Shown here: piece after piece, positions 52,403-61,231 of the stretch
Numbering within the stretch: the stretch's first letter is position 1
Layout: each line of letters opens with the position of its first letter
From: Enterococcus devriesei
Lineage (GTDB): Bacteria > Bacillota > Bacilli > Lactobacillales > Enterococcaceae
DNA length: 64,000 nt
Assembly (NCBI RefSeq): GCF_001885905.1
Contig: NZ_JXKM01000011.1
Span: 667-64,666, forward strand
Reading direction: 5' to 3'
Program-made: the position numbers and the translations under genes
The notes under the pieces: model-generated
What the model saw: the letters and a program-made list of their open reading frames with translations, nothing else
What the model was told of the DNA's origin: nothing
The model's database searches: none

Positions 52403-53755
52403 ATGGCAAAAATTCCTAAAAAATTACTACACTCAGTGCGTTTTACGGCTTTAGAAGCTATCGAACGGATCAATCGCGGCGGTGCGTATTCAAATTTATT
52501 ACTAAATGAACTGATTCAAAAAAATAAAGTTGATGGCAAAGATACTGCGTTGTTAACAGAACTAGTTTATGGCACGATCAGTCGACAATTATTATTGGCA
52601 TATGAGGTCGAACCCTTCATCAAAAAAGCCAAAAAAGTGGATCCGTGGGTCAGAAGCTTATTGCAATTATCCCTTTATCAAATGCTTTATTTAGATCGGG
52701 TGCCGGATCATGCGATTATTAATGAAGCGGTAGAGATCGCCAAAGCCAAAGGCAATCCGGGAACAGGGAAATTTGTCAACGGTGTCTTGCGTTCAATCCA
52801 ACGGGCAGGTGTTCCGTCATTAGATTTAATTGAAGACCCAATCGAACGCTTAGCGACCGAGATCAGTATGCCAAAATTTTTAACCGAAAAATTTGTAGCT
52901 GAGATTGGCGAGGAAGAAACGCGTAAGCTGGGCTTGTCTTTATTAGAGCCTAGCCGAGTCAGCGCTCGGGTAGACTTGCGCTATTTGAGCCGTGAAGAAG
53001 CCATTGAAGCGTTGGCTGAAGATGGGATCGAGGCTCGCGTCAGTGAGCTGTCTCCTTATGGAATCGTTGCTGACCGCGGCTTCTTAGCCGGCAGTGAATT
53101 ATTTCAAAATGGCTGGCTGACGATCCAAGATGAAAGCTCGATGCTAGTGGCGCAAGCGATGCAAATCGCTCCAGGCCAAAAAGTGTTGGATGCATGTGCG
53201 GCACCTGGTGGAAAAACGACTCACATCGCTGCCTTATTAGAAGACGAGGGCTCCGTTACCGCACTAGATATCCATGAACACAAATTAAAATTAGTTCAGG
53301 AAAATGCGGAACGTTTGCGCGTGACTGATCGAATCGTCACGAAAAAAATGGACGCACGGGAAGCCGCGCAACATTTTGAAGCGGAAAGCTTTGATCGGAT
53401 TTTAGTTGACGCCCCTTGTTCTGGCCTAGGCTTGATGCGGCGTAAACCAGACATCAAATATCAAAAGCAGCCACAGGATTTTGTTCAGCTGCCAAAAATC
53501 CAATTAGAAATTTTAAAAAATTGCGCTCCCACATTGAAATCGCGTGGGATTATGGTATACAGTACATGTACAATCACATCAGCAGAAAATCAAGCGGTGG
53601 TCGAAGCCTTTTTAGCAGAGCAGCCTGATTTTGAAAAAATCGATCTGACGCTAGACATAAAATTACAGTCGGCGATCCAGGATCAAATGCTGATTTTATA
53701 TCCTGAAATGTTTATGACAGATGGATTCTTTATTTGTGCAATGCGAAAAAAATAG
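52403..53755 (+). CDS. rsmB: 16S rRNA (cytosine-967-C5) methyltransferase RsmB
   Basis: A 450-residue enzyme. The N-terminal NusB-like RNA-binding domain spans 1-140. The SAM domain has DACAAPGGKTTHIA near residue 265, the catalytic-assist motif DAPCSGLGLMRRKPD near 335 and the nucleophile motif VYSTCTI near 390. Its ATG follows the fmt stop without a gap. Confidence 0.97.
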   Translation: MAKIPKKLLHSVRFTALEAIERINRGGAYSNLLLNELIQKNKVDGKDTALLTELVYGTISRQLLLAYEVEPFIKKAKKVDPWVRSLLQLSLYQMLYLDRVPDHAIINEAVEIAKAKGNPGTGKFVNGVLRSIQRAGVPSLDLIEDPIERLATEISMPKFLTEKFVAEIGEEETRKLGLSLLEPSRVSARVDLRYLSREEAIEALAEDGIEARVSELSPYGIVADRGFLAGSELFQNGWLTIQDESSMLVAQAMQIAPGQKVLDACAAPGGKTTHIAALLEDEGSVTALDIHEHKLKLVQENAERLRVTDRIVTKKMDAREAAQHFEAESFDRILVDAPCSGLGLMRRKPDIKYQKQPQDFVQLPKIQLEILKNCAPTLKSRGIMVYSTCTITSAENQAVVEAFLAEQPDFEKIDLTLDIKLQSAIQDQMLILYPEMFMTDGFFICAMRKK

Positions 53756-53775
53756 ATAAATGAGGTGGACAAAAG

Positions 53776-54519
53776 ATGGAGATCCAATTTCAATCAGACA
53801 TCGGCAGACGTCGTCATACGAACCAAGATTACGCAAATGTTTTTACGAATCAAGCAGACATGTATTTAGCTATACTAGCAGATGGTATGGGCGGTCATTT
53901 GGCTGGCGATGTGGCTAGTAAGATGGCGGTTGACGGCTTAGGCGCTGCTTGGTCGACCTCAACTATTTCACAACCAGAGGAAGCCAGCCAATGGTTTTTG
54001 CAAGAAATCCAAAAAGTCAACGAAGCAATCTATCAAGAAGGAATTACGCATCCAGAAATGCAAGGAATGGGAACAACGATCGTCAGTGCAGCTTTACTGA
54101 ATGAAACATTTGTTTTAGCTCACGTTGGAGATAGCCGAGCATACTTGATTCAAAACGATCAGTTGAAGCAATTGACGGATGATCATTCTTTGGTAAATGA
54201 ATTGCTGAAGTCAGGCGAGATCACCGCAGAGATGGCCGCTACCCATCCGCAAAAAAACATTTTGACTCGTTCTGTGGGTGTCTCTGGACAGGTGAAAATA
54301 GATGTTTCACATCATCATTGCCAAGCGAATGATTACTTACTGTTGTGTTCAGATGGCTTGACCAATATGGTGAGTGAAGCGGATATTTTGTCAGTCGTGA
54401 CTAGTGACCAAACATTAGAAAGCAAAACCAAACAGTTGATTTCCGCAGCCAATGAAGCTGGTGGTGCGGATAATATCACTGTTTTATTGATTCACTTTGA
54501 GGGGGCTGCGTGTCCATGA
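53776..54519 (+). CDS. stp: PP2C-type serine/threonine phosphatase (Stp/PrpC)
   Basis: A 247-residue phosphatase. Metal-binding motifs include RRRHTNQDYANV near residue 12, ILADGMGGHLAGDVAS near 35, HVGDSRAYLI near 117, LLLCSDGLTNMV near 190 and GGADNITVLLI near 230. It opposes the PASTA kinase encoded next and overlaps it by 4 bases (ATGA). In Enterococcus faecalis this pair (IreP/IreK) controls cephalosporin resistance and envelope stress. Confidence 0.96.
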   Translation: MEIQFQSDIGRRRHTNQDYANVFTNQADMYLAILADGMGGHLAGDVASKMAVDGLGAAWSTSTISQPEEASQWFLQEIQKVNEAIYQEGITHPEMQGMGTTIVSAALLNETFVLAHVGDSRAYLIQNDQLKQLTDDHSLVNELLKSGEITAEMAATHPQKNILTRSVGVSGQVKIDVSHHHCQANDYLLLCSDGLTNMVSEADILSVVTSDQTLESKTKQLISAANEAGGADNITVLLIHFEGAACP

Positions 54520-56684
54520 TCGAAATAGGCAAATTGGTCAATGGACGTTATAAAGTTATCGCCAGTATCGGCAGTGGCGGGATGGCAAACGTCTTTTTGG
54601 CCCACGATTTGATTTTGGATCGTGATGTTGCCATCAAAATATTACGCTTTGACTTTCAAAATGATCAAACGGCAATTCGCCGCTTCCAGCGAGAAGCGCT
54701 GGCAGCGACAGAATTGGTGCATCCGAATATCGTCGGCGTTTATGATGTCGATGAAGAAAGCGGCATGCAGTATTTGGTCATGGAATATGTCAAAGGGATG
54801 GATCTAAAACGTTTTATTCAAACGAAACATCCTATTTCTTACAGTAAGATCGTTGATATCATGCAACAAGTTTTATCTGCTGTTAGTTTGGCTCACGCTC
54901 ATGGGATTATTCACCGTGATTTGAAGCCGCAAAATATTTTGATGGACCAAGAAGACGTGGTTAAGATCGCTGACTTTGGAATCGCAATCGCCTTATCCGA
55001 GACATCTTTGACCCAAACCAATTCAATGCTAGGCTCTGTCCACTACTTATCGCCGGAACAGGCGCGAGGCGGAATGGCCACAAAGCAATCAGATATTTAT
55101 GCATTAGGGATTATCTTGTATGAAATGTTAACGGGCAATGTGCCCTTTGATGGGGAATCAGCCGTAACGATCGCCTTGAAGCATTTCCAAGACAAGATGC
55201 CTTCCGTAAAAAGTTTTGATCCGGAAGTTCCTCAAGCTTTAGAAAATATTGTGATGCACGCGACTGCAAAGGAGCCAGCTGATCGCTATAAAACTGCGGA
55301 GGAAATGGCTGCAGATCTCTCTACGGCCCTTTCGCCAAGCAGAGTAGATGAGCTACCTTGGCAGCCAACAGTGATGCTGGACGAGACAAAGGCATTGACG
55401 CCGATCCAGCCGGAGAATCTGCAAGAAGAAACAAAAGAAGAGCCGATGCTAGAAGAAAAGCCGAAAAAGAAAAAACGCAAACGCCGTTTTATTTTTCTAT
55501 TTATTTTACTTTTAGGGATTATCGGCGGGGCTGCCGCGTATCTGTTGACTAGTTCGGCGGAAGTCTCGATCCCGCAAGTGGAGGATATGACTGAAGCCGC
55601 AGCTCGAAGCGCGTTAAAAGACGCGGGCTTATCCGTTGAGAGTAAAGCAGATGAGGTTCCTAGCGATACGATCAAAAAAGGTCGCGTCGTTCGAACCAAT
55701 CCTGCGGCTGGCAATATGATTAAAAAAAGCCAGCAGGTTCGGCTGTATGTCAGTTCTGGTACACAAAAGGTCGCTATCAAAGATTATAAAGGTGAAAAAA
55801 TCCGCGACGCGCAAGATGATTTGCAAGACATCGGATTTTTATCGAAGAATATTCGGATTGAGCTAGTGAATAGCGATACGATCCCTGAAGATCAAATTAT
55901 TAGTCAAGAACCGAAAGCCGGTACAAAAGTTGATCCGAAAAATGATGAAGTGGTTTTCCAAGTTTCAGATGGACCAAAAACCATCAAGATCGGGAATTAT
56001 ACTGGCTGGGAATATCAGAACGCACGAGAGGAACTCTTGGAGTTAGGTATTACAGACAGTCAGATTAATCAAACTCCGGCGAGTGACGAAGTGGTTCCGG
56101 CAGGAGAAGTTATCAGTCAAAATCCAGTCGGCGGAACAGAGCTGACGGCTAAAGATACCATTACTTTGAAAGTAAGTACTGGTTCAGATAATGTCCAACT
56201 GGACGATCAAACCGGAAAAGACAAAGCCGATGCGGAAGCGACGATTACTAATTTAGGACTGAAGTATCTCGAAACACAAGAATTTTCCAGCGAAGTTGCT
56301 GCTGGAAAAGTCATCTCAACGAATCCAAGTGCGGGTTCCGTAAAAAAAGGTTCCACAGTTACCATTATCGTTTCAAAAGGTCCAGAAGAAACGCAAGAGT
56401 CAGAAGAGCCCACCACAAAAACCTTTGATGTCACGATCGCAGCAAGCTTTACCGGCTCAGGCGATCAGAAAGATACGATGACGGTTTTAGTGACAGATGC
56501 AAAAAATAAAACGGCCACGCAAAAATTAGATTTCACAGTAGATAAAAATACCCAATCCGCCGAAAGAACCGTGTCGGTTACAACGGAGGGGGATCAGCCA
56601 GCCACCATTGAAGTTCAACGCAATGGCAACTCAGTTATTACTAAGAGTGACGTATCGGGAGCTGAAACGATCACTGTTCCGTAA
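54516..56684 (+). CDS. PASTA-domain serine/threonine protein kinase (PrkC/StkP/IreK type)
   Basis: A 722-residue transmembrane kinase. Its cytoplasmic kinase domain spans about 10-270, with VAIKILR (Lys), HRDLKPQN (catalytic Asp) and ADFGIA. The activation loop contains several Thr (SETSLTQTNSMLGS). A basic juxtamembrane region and one membrane helix (about 328-348) follow. Outside are four PASTA repeats (each ending in a VS(S/T/K/D)G-type element) that sense muropeptides or lipid II, then a roughly 90-residue C-terminal beta-rich domain that is not a PASTA. The ATG overlaps the phosphatase stop; an upstream GTG at 54510 is less likely. Confidence 0.96.
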   Translation: MIEIGKLVNGRYKVIASIGSGGMANVFLAHDLILDRDVAIKILRFDFQNDQTAIRRFQREALAATELVHPNIVGVYDVDEESGMQYLVMEYVKGMDLKRFIQTKHPISYSKIVDIMQQVLSAVSLAHAHGIIHRDLKPQNILMDQEDVVKIADFGIAIALSETSLTQTNSMLGSVHYLSPEQARGGMATKQSDIYALGIILYEMLTGNVPFDGESAVTIALKHFQDKMPSVKSFDPEVPQALENIVMHATAKEPADRYKTAEEMAADLSTALSPSRVDELPWQPTVMLDETKALTPIQPENLQEETKEEPMLEEKPKKKKRKRRFIFLFILLLGIIGGAAAYLLTSSAEVSIPQVEDMTEAAARSALKDAGLSVESKADEVPSDTIKKGRVVRTNPAAGNMIKKSQQVRLYVSSGTQKVAIKDYKGEKIRDAQDDLQDIGFLSKNIRIELVNSDTIPEDQIISQEPKAGTKVDPKNDEVVFQVSDGPKTIKIGNYTGWEYQNAREELLELGITDSQINQTPASDEVVPAGEVISQNPVGGTELTAKDTITLKVSTGSDNVQLDDQTGKDKADAEATITNLGLKYLETQEFSSEVAAGKVISTNPSAGSVKKGSTVTIIVSKGPEETQESEEPTTKTFDVTIAASFTGSGDQKDTMTVLVTDAKNKTATQKLDFTVDKNTQSAERTVSVTTEGDQPATIEVQRNGNSVITKSDVSGAETITVP

Positions 56685-56685
56685 G

Positions 56686-56722
56686 AAAACCTTTCCTGAT
56701 TTTGGATCAGGAAAGGTTTTTT
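56686..56722 (+). terminator. Terminator after kinase gene
   Basis: AAAACCTTTCCTGAT and ATCAGGAAAGGTTTT form a perfect 15-bp stem around five bases, followed by TT. It separates the kinase from rsgA. Confidence 0.88.
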
Positions 56723-56798
56723 AGGTCATTTGTACTGAAACGAAAAATGAAGTATGCTACAATGAGACAAACGGATAAGCTGTAAGGAGTTACAAGCT

Positions 56799-57692
56799 TT
56801 GGAAGAAAAGGAGATGAGACGAATCGAAGGACAGATTCGTAAAGCTTTAAGTGGTTTTTATTATGTTGCTAGTGAGGGGAAAATTCATCAAACACGGGCA
56901 CGAGGAAATTTTCGTAAAAAGAAATTGACGCCCTTAGTGGGGGACGAAGTAGTATTTAGCAGTGAAGAAAATAGTGAAGGCTATATTTTGGAGCTGTTGC
57001 CCCGTAAAAATGAACTGGTTCGTCCGCCGGTAGCCAATGTCGATCAAGGCGTGATTGTCACTAGTTTGGTGGAACCCAATTTTTCCTATAATTTATTGGA
57101 TCGTTTTTTAGTCACCCTTGAAAATAATGAAATCCATCCGGTTATTTATTTGTCGAAGACCGATATTGTTTCTGATTCGACGATGGTGGAAAAAATTCGA
57201 TCGGTTTATGAGCCTTTAGGTTATCCAGTGATAGACGGCGAGCAGGACAAGAAAAAACTAACCGATTTATTTGCCCATCAATTAACGGTTTTCATGGGAC
57301 AATCAGGGGCGGGCAAATCTACTTTGTTGAATGATGTTTCGCCGGAATTGAATTTAGCGACTGGTGAAATTTCTGACGCTTTAGGTCGGGGACGTCATAC
57401 GACGCGCCATGTGGAATTACTAGATTTGTTTGACGGTCTGGTAGCAGATACGCCAGGCTTCAGTTCAATCGAGTTTTTAGAGCTGACTGTCGAAGAATTA
57501 CCAAAAGAATTTCCTGAATTTCGGGTCGCCGCATCTAAGTGTCGCTTCCGGGAATGTCGCCATGTTAAAGAACCTGGTTGCGAAGTAAAACGTCAGGTTG
57601 AAGCTGGTGAAATCGCTCAGAGCCGCTACGACAATTATTTGCAATTTTTACAAGAAATCGAAAAACGCCGTCCAATCTATAAAAAAAAATAA
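56799..57692 (+). CDS. rsgA: Ribosome small-subunit-dependent GTPase A
   Basis: A 297-residue ribosome assembly GTPase. It has an N-terminal OB fold, then the circularly permuted GTPase with G4 STLSKTD-like YLSKTD, G1 GQSGAGKSTLLN near residue 170, G3 DTPGF near 215, and the zinc knuckle CRFRECRHVKEPGC near 248. The start is TTG 56799 with AAGGAG 9 bases upstream; the internal ATG at 56814 is less well placed. It is followed by a tandem repeat tract before rpe. Confidence 0.95.
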   Translation: MEEKEMRRIEGQIRKALSGFYYVASEGKIHQTRARGNFRKKKLTPLVGDEVVFSSEENSEGYILELLPRKNELVRPPVANVDQGVIVTSLVEPNFSYNLLDRFLVTLENNEIHPVIYLSKTDIVSDSTMVEKIRSVYEPLGYPVIDGEQDKKKLTDLFAHQLTVFMGQSGAGKSTLLNDVSPELNLATGEISDALGRGRHTTRHVELLDLFDGLVADTPGFSSIEFLELTVEELPKEFPEFRVAASKCRFRECRHVKEPGCEVKRQVEAGEIAQSRYDNYLQFLQEIEKRRPIYKKK

Positions 57693-57702
57693 AATATTCT
57701 AC

Positions 57703-58169
57703 AAAATGAAAAAGGATGGCAGTCGGACTTTTCGCAGTTTACAAGGTTTGAAAACAGAAAAAAAGTCCAATCGAGAACAAAAAGAAAGCCCCAGAAGGAT
57801 GCTATACGGCTTGAAGATCGGACTTATTTTTCTGAAAGAAAAATAAATACATTAAAATGAAAAAGGATGGCAGTCGGACTTTTCGCAGTTTACAAGGTTT
57901 AAAAACAGAAAAAAGTCCAATCGAGAATAAAAAGAAAGCTCTAGAAGGATGCTATACGGCTTGAAGATTGAACTTATTTTTCTGAAAGAAAAATAAATAC
58001 ATTAAAATGAAAAAGGATGGCAGTCCGACTTTTCGCAGTTTACAAGGTTTAAAAACAGAAAAAAAAGTCCAATCGAGAATAAAAAGAAAGCCCTAGAAGG
58101 ATGCTATACGGCTTGAAGATCGGACTTATTTTTCTGAAAGAAAAATAAATACATTAAAATGAAAAAGGA
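57703..58169 (+). repeat. Tandem repeats of about 150 bases upstream of rpe
   Basis: Three nearly identical units start at 57703, 57854 and 58004 (periods 151, 150 and 152), and a truncated fourth unit begins at 58156. Each unit has an inner stem GGACTTTT/AAAAGTCC, then ATGCTATACGGCTTGAAGATC, then a hairpin TTATTTTTCT/AAGAAAAATAA and GAAAAAGGA. In the last copy this becomes GAAAAAGGAG, the rpe ribosome binding site. Differences between units are mainly A-run lengths and a few substitutions. No frame is kept across units. Confidence 0.92.
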
Positions 58170-58178
58170 GTAAGGACT

Positions 58179-58829
58179 ATGAAAATTGCCCCATCGATTT
58201 TAAGTGCGGATTTTGCACGACTAGGTGAAGAGGTCAAAATGGTAGAGGATGCAGGTGTGGATTATATTCACATCGACGTGATGGATGGAAATTTTGTGCC
58301 GAATATTTCCTTTGGTCAAGTCGTTGTCAAAGCATTACGTCCTGTAACGAAGCTGCCGTTGGACGTTCATTTGATGATCGCCAATCCTGAAAATTATATC
58401 AGCGATTTTGCCAAGGCTGGTGCGGATATTATCATGGCACATGTGGAGGCAACTCCTCATATTCATCGAGTAGTTCAAATGATTAAAGCAGCAGGCGTGA
58501 AACCAGGTGTTGTCCTGAATCCTGGTACTCCAGTTGAAGCCGTTAAATGTGTCTTAGGGGACGTGGATCAAGTCTTAGTGATGACTGTTAATCCCGGATT
58601 TGGGGGACAAAGCTTCATCGAAAGTACGGTTGAAAAAATCGCTGAGTTGGATCGTTTAAGAAAAGAACAAGGCTATCATTATGAAATCGAAGTTGACGGT
58701 GGCATTCAGCCTAAAACGGCTAAAAAATGTGCTCAAGCTGGTGCGGATGTTTTTGTCGCGGGTTCATATATTTATGACGCAGAAAATCCGCAAGAAAAAA
58801 TCAATGCTTTGCGGGCGGCTTTAGATTAA
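58179..58829 (+). CDS. rpe: Ribulose-phosphate 3-epimerase
   Basis: A 216-residue TIM-barrel epimerase of the pentose phosphate pathway. Motifs include KIAPSILSADFARLGEEV, the metal ligands in HIDVMDGNFVPN and DVHLMIANPENYI, VMTVNPGFGGQSFI near residue 140 and EVDGGIQPKTA near 173. Its ribosome binding site is the end of the last upstream repeat unit. The start overlaps thiN by one base at the other end (TAATG). Confidence 0.97.
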   Translation: MKIAPSILSADFARLGEEVKMVEDAGVDYIHIDVMDGNFVPNISFGQVVVKALRPVTKLPLDVHLMIANPENYISDFAKAGADIIMAHVEATPHIHRVVQMIKAAGVKPGVVLNPGTPVEAVKCVLGDVDQVLVMTVNPGFGGQSFIESTVEKIAELDRLRKEQGYHYEIEVDGGIQPKTAKKCAQAGADVFVAGSYIYDAENPQEKINALRAALD

Positions 58830-59467
58830 TGCAAGTCTTACTTGTAGCAGGCGGTGATCCAAATCACTGGCCTGCTTTTTCAACTAAGTTTGAAAAAATC
58901 ATCGGGATTGATCGCGGCAATCTGTTTCTTTTGCGTCGAGGGATCGTGCCAGATCTAGCCATTGGTGATTTTGATTCGTTGAATGAAAAAGAAAAAGAAG
59001 AGGTCTTCGGTCAGGTTGGAGAAGTGTTGACAGCTCCGGCGGAAAAGGATGATACAGATACCCAACTGGCTTTAGTGAAGGCCTTTGAGCGATTTCCTCA
59101 AGCGGAAGTGACACTGATTGGAGCGACTGGTGGGCGTTTGGATCATTTACTGGCGAATTTATGGCTGGGATTGGAACCACGCTTTCAACCGTTTCTTTCG
59201 CAGATTACGATTAGCGATCGAGGGAATACGATTAAGTATTTGGCTCCCGGTTCATATAGACTTGAACAAGAAGTGGAGATGAAATACGTTGCCTTCTGCT
59301 GCTTGACATCAGTAAAAGAGCTTTCACTAACAAATTTTAAATATGAGTTGAAGAAAACGGATTTTCCACAGCCCACTAGCTTAGCCAGCAATGAGTTTTT
59401 AATTGGCCAGGCAGAGGTGAGTTTTTCCAAGGGAATGATCGCCGTCATTCAAAGTCGTGATGTCTAA
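58829..59467 (+). CDS. thiN: Thiamine pyrophosphokinase
   Basis: A 212-residue enzyme. It has VLLVAGGDPNHWPAF at the start, GIDRGNLFLLRRGIVPDLAIGDFDSL, EKDDTDTQLAL and GATGGRLDHLLANL, which form the ATP/thiamine site. It converts thiamine to TPP, the ligand of the thiT riboswitch at 41.9 kb. Coupled to rpe (TAATG), as in many Firmicutes. Confidence 0.95.
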   Translation: MQVLLVAGGDPNHWPAFSTKFEKIIGIDRGNLFLLRRGIVPDLAIGDFDSLNEKEKEEVFGQVGEVLTAPAEKDDTDTQLALVKAFERFPQAEVTLIGATGGRLDHLLANLWLGLEPRFQPFLSQITISDRGNTIKYLAPGSYRLEQEVEMKYVAFCCLTSVKELSLTNFKYELKKTDFPQPTSLASNEFLIGQAEVSFSKGMIAVIQSRDV

Positions 59468-59520
59468 AGAAGTAGGTCAAGGAGCTGGTTATTGCAGCAA
59501 CGGTTGACCTGCTTCTTTTT
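59467..59520 (+). terminator. Terminator after thiN
   Basis: AAGAAGTAGGTCAA pairs with TTGACCTGCTTCTT (one wobble), with an inner small AGCTG/GCAGC hairpin, followed by T's. Confidence 0.85.
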
Positions 59521-59627
59521 CAGTTTTGAGAGATACTAAAATTCTTTAAAATCAACGGTTGGCGCTTTTTAATCCCCCCGTTTAGTGGTAAAATTTATTT
59601 TATATTATAGTGTCCAGAGGTGCCTAA

Positions 59628-60488
59628 GTGAGAAAGTTTAATCCAAATAAGAATATTATTATTTTGTTAATTGTTGTTATTATTGTCGTCGCGACCGTCT
59701 CGATCACCGCAGCAAATCGTGCGAAAGATAGTGGAACGAATTTTGTTCAGTCCGCGATCAATGACACGGTGAGTGTCGTTGATAAAGTAATCACAGCACC
59801 GGGACGTTGGTTAACGAGCGGCGTTCAATCTGTTTCCAACCTAGTCAATACTTACCAAGAAAACGAGCAATTGAAGAATGAAGTCGATCAATACGATGAA
59901 GTAAAGCAGCAAACCAAGAACCAAGCACAAGAAATCGAACATTTAAAAGCTGAGCTAGAACTGAATCAAACGCTGACCAGCTATCAAAAAGTGACGGCCA
60001 ATGTCATTACCCGCTCGCCGGATACGTGGCAGGATATGCTGATTGTTGATAAGGGCAGCAGTGATGGTGTTGAAGGAAACATGGCAGTGATGTCGCAAAA
60101 AGGATTGATAGGACGGGTAATGGAAGTCAATGCTCATTCCTCAAAAATCCAGTTATTAACTTCAGATAATAAGAACAGTAATCATTTTCCAGTAAAAATA
60201 AGTTCAAATAAAGGGAATTCTTTTGGCGTATTAAATAACTACAATGTAAAAGAGCAACAGTTAATTGCGTCAGAGATTACAGGGGACCAAGACATCAAAG
60301 AAGGCGATGTCGTTCAAACCTCCGGATTAGGTGGAAATTCGCCGGCAGATTTGCCAATCGGGACGGTTGTCAAAGTAAAACCTGACAGCTATGGATTAAA
60401 TCGTGAGGTTTATATCAAACCCTACGCACAGATGTATGATATTTCTGTGGTAACGATTGTCCAAAGAATGGCAGGGGCGACCGAATGA
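59628..60488 (+). CDS. mreC: Rod shape-determining protein MreC
   Basis: A 286-residue protein: one N-terminal membrane helix (residues about 8-28), a coiled coil at about 70-110 (NEQLKNEVDQYDEVKQQTKNQ) and an extracellular double beta-barrel with SPDTWQDMLIVDKGSSDGVEGNMAVMS and GLVG-type (KGLIGRV) motifs. It organises peripheral or elongation peptidoglycan synthesis. The start is GTG with AGAGGTG upstream and no better ATG. It overlaps mreD by 4 bases. Confidence 0.94.
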   Translation: MRKFNPNKNIIILLIVVIIVVATVSITAANRAKDSGTNFVQSAINDTVSVVDKVITAPGRWLTSGVQSVSNLVNTYQENEQLKNEVDQYDEVKQQTKNQAQEIEHLKAELELNQTLTSYQKVTANVITRSPDTWQDMLIVDKGSSDGVEGNMAVMSQKGLIGRVMEVNAHSSKIQLLTSDNKNSNHFPVKISSNKGNSFGVLNNYNVKEQQLIASEITGDQDIKEGDVVQTSGLGGNSPADLPIGTVVKVKPDSYGLNREVYIKPYAQMYDISVVTIVQRMAGATE

Positions 60489-61015
60489 TTCAACGAACAA
60501 CACTGAAATATATCACGCCAGTTTTATTATTTTTATTATTTTTACTAGATGCCCATATCACTCGAATAATGGCCTCTTGGACAGACAATGTATACGTTGC
60601 AAACGCGCATTTTGCTCTGCTTGTTTTACTAATCGTCTCCAAGGTTATTGATGAGCGGTTCTTACTGGGAACAGCTTTGATTTTAGGAATCCTGTACGAT
60701 TTATACTACATCGGCGTGATTGGGATTTATGCTGTAATTTTCCCGGTGTTAGTGATGCTTTTGTACTTTTTCAAAGAGGTTATTCAGCAAAATATTTTAA
60801 CCTTATTTTTCACGATGGTCATTAGTGTGACAATCTTTGAATTAGTTAGTTTATTGCTGCAAACTGTTTTTGGTTTGACTGGGACCAGCAGCGATTATTT
60901 TGTTCCTCGTTATTTAGGTCCAACGTTGCTCTTCAACATTTTTATCTTTGTGATTTTTATCTTTCCGTTGGAGAAACTACTGATTGCACCAGCGGATGAG
61001 AGTCTGGATATTTAA
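60485..61015 (+). CDS. mreD: Rod shape-determining protein MreD
   Basis: A 176-residue integral membrane protein with about five helices. The pattern LGTALILGILYDLYYIGVIGIYAVIF is typical of MreD. It works with MreC. Ovococci such as enterococci keep mreCD without mreB, and no mreB is seen here. A terminator and then the SagA-like gene follow, an order also known from Enterococcus faecium. Confidence 0.9.
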   Translation: MIQRTTLKYITPVLLFLLFLLDAHITRIMASWTDNVYVANAHFALLVLLIVSKVIDERFLLGTALILGILYDLYYIGVIGIYAVIFPVLVMLLYFFKEVIQQNILTLFFTMVISVTIFELVSLLLQTVFGLTGTSSDYFVPRYLGPTLLFNIFIFVIFIFPLEKLLIAPADESLDI

Positions 61016-61041
61016 GAGCGAAAAATAGAATAGTGCTAACT

Positions 61042-61074
61042 AAAAAAAACAGGAGCTTACGCTTCTGTTTTTTT
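61042..61074 (+). terminator. Terminator of mreCD
   Basis: AAAAACAGGAGC pairs with GCTTCTGTTTTT (one wobble) around a four-base loop, followed by T's. Confidence 0.88.
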
Positions 61075-61231
61075 ATATTTCAAATTTGTAAGTAAAAAAT
61101 AGCAAAATGAAATGTTTTTGTAACAAAGCTATTATATGCATGACATACAGCTATGGTAAACTCATGAATGTGTTAGTAAAAAAGTCTAATAAAATTCAAA
61201 AATGAAAAAAAGTAGTCGGAGGACATTAAAA

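Noticed and set aside
57706-57846. 46-codon frame (MKKDGSRTFRSL...) inside the first rpe-upstream repeat
   Set aside because: The next two units shift frame through changes in A-run length and stop early, so coding is not maintained. The AAGGATG resemblance to a ribosome binding site is part of the repeat.
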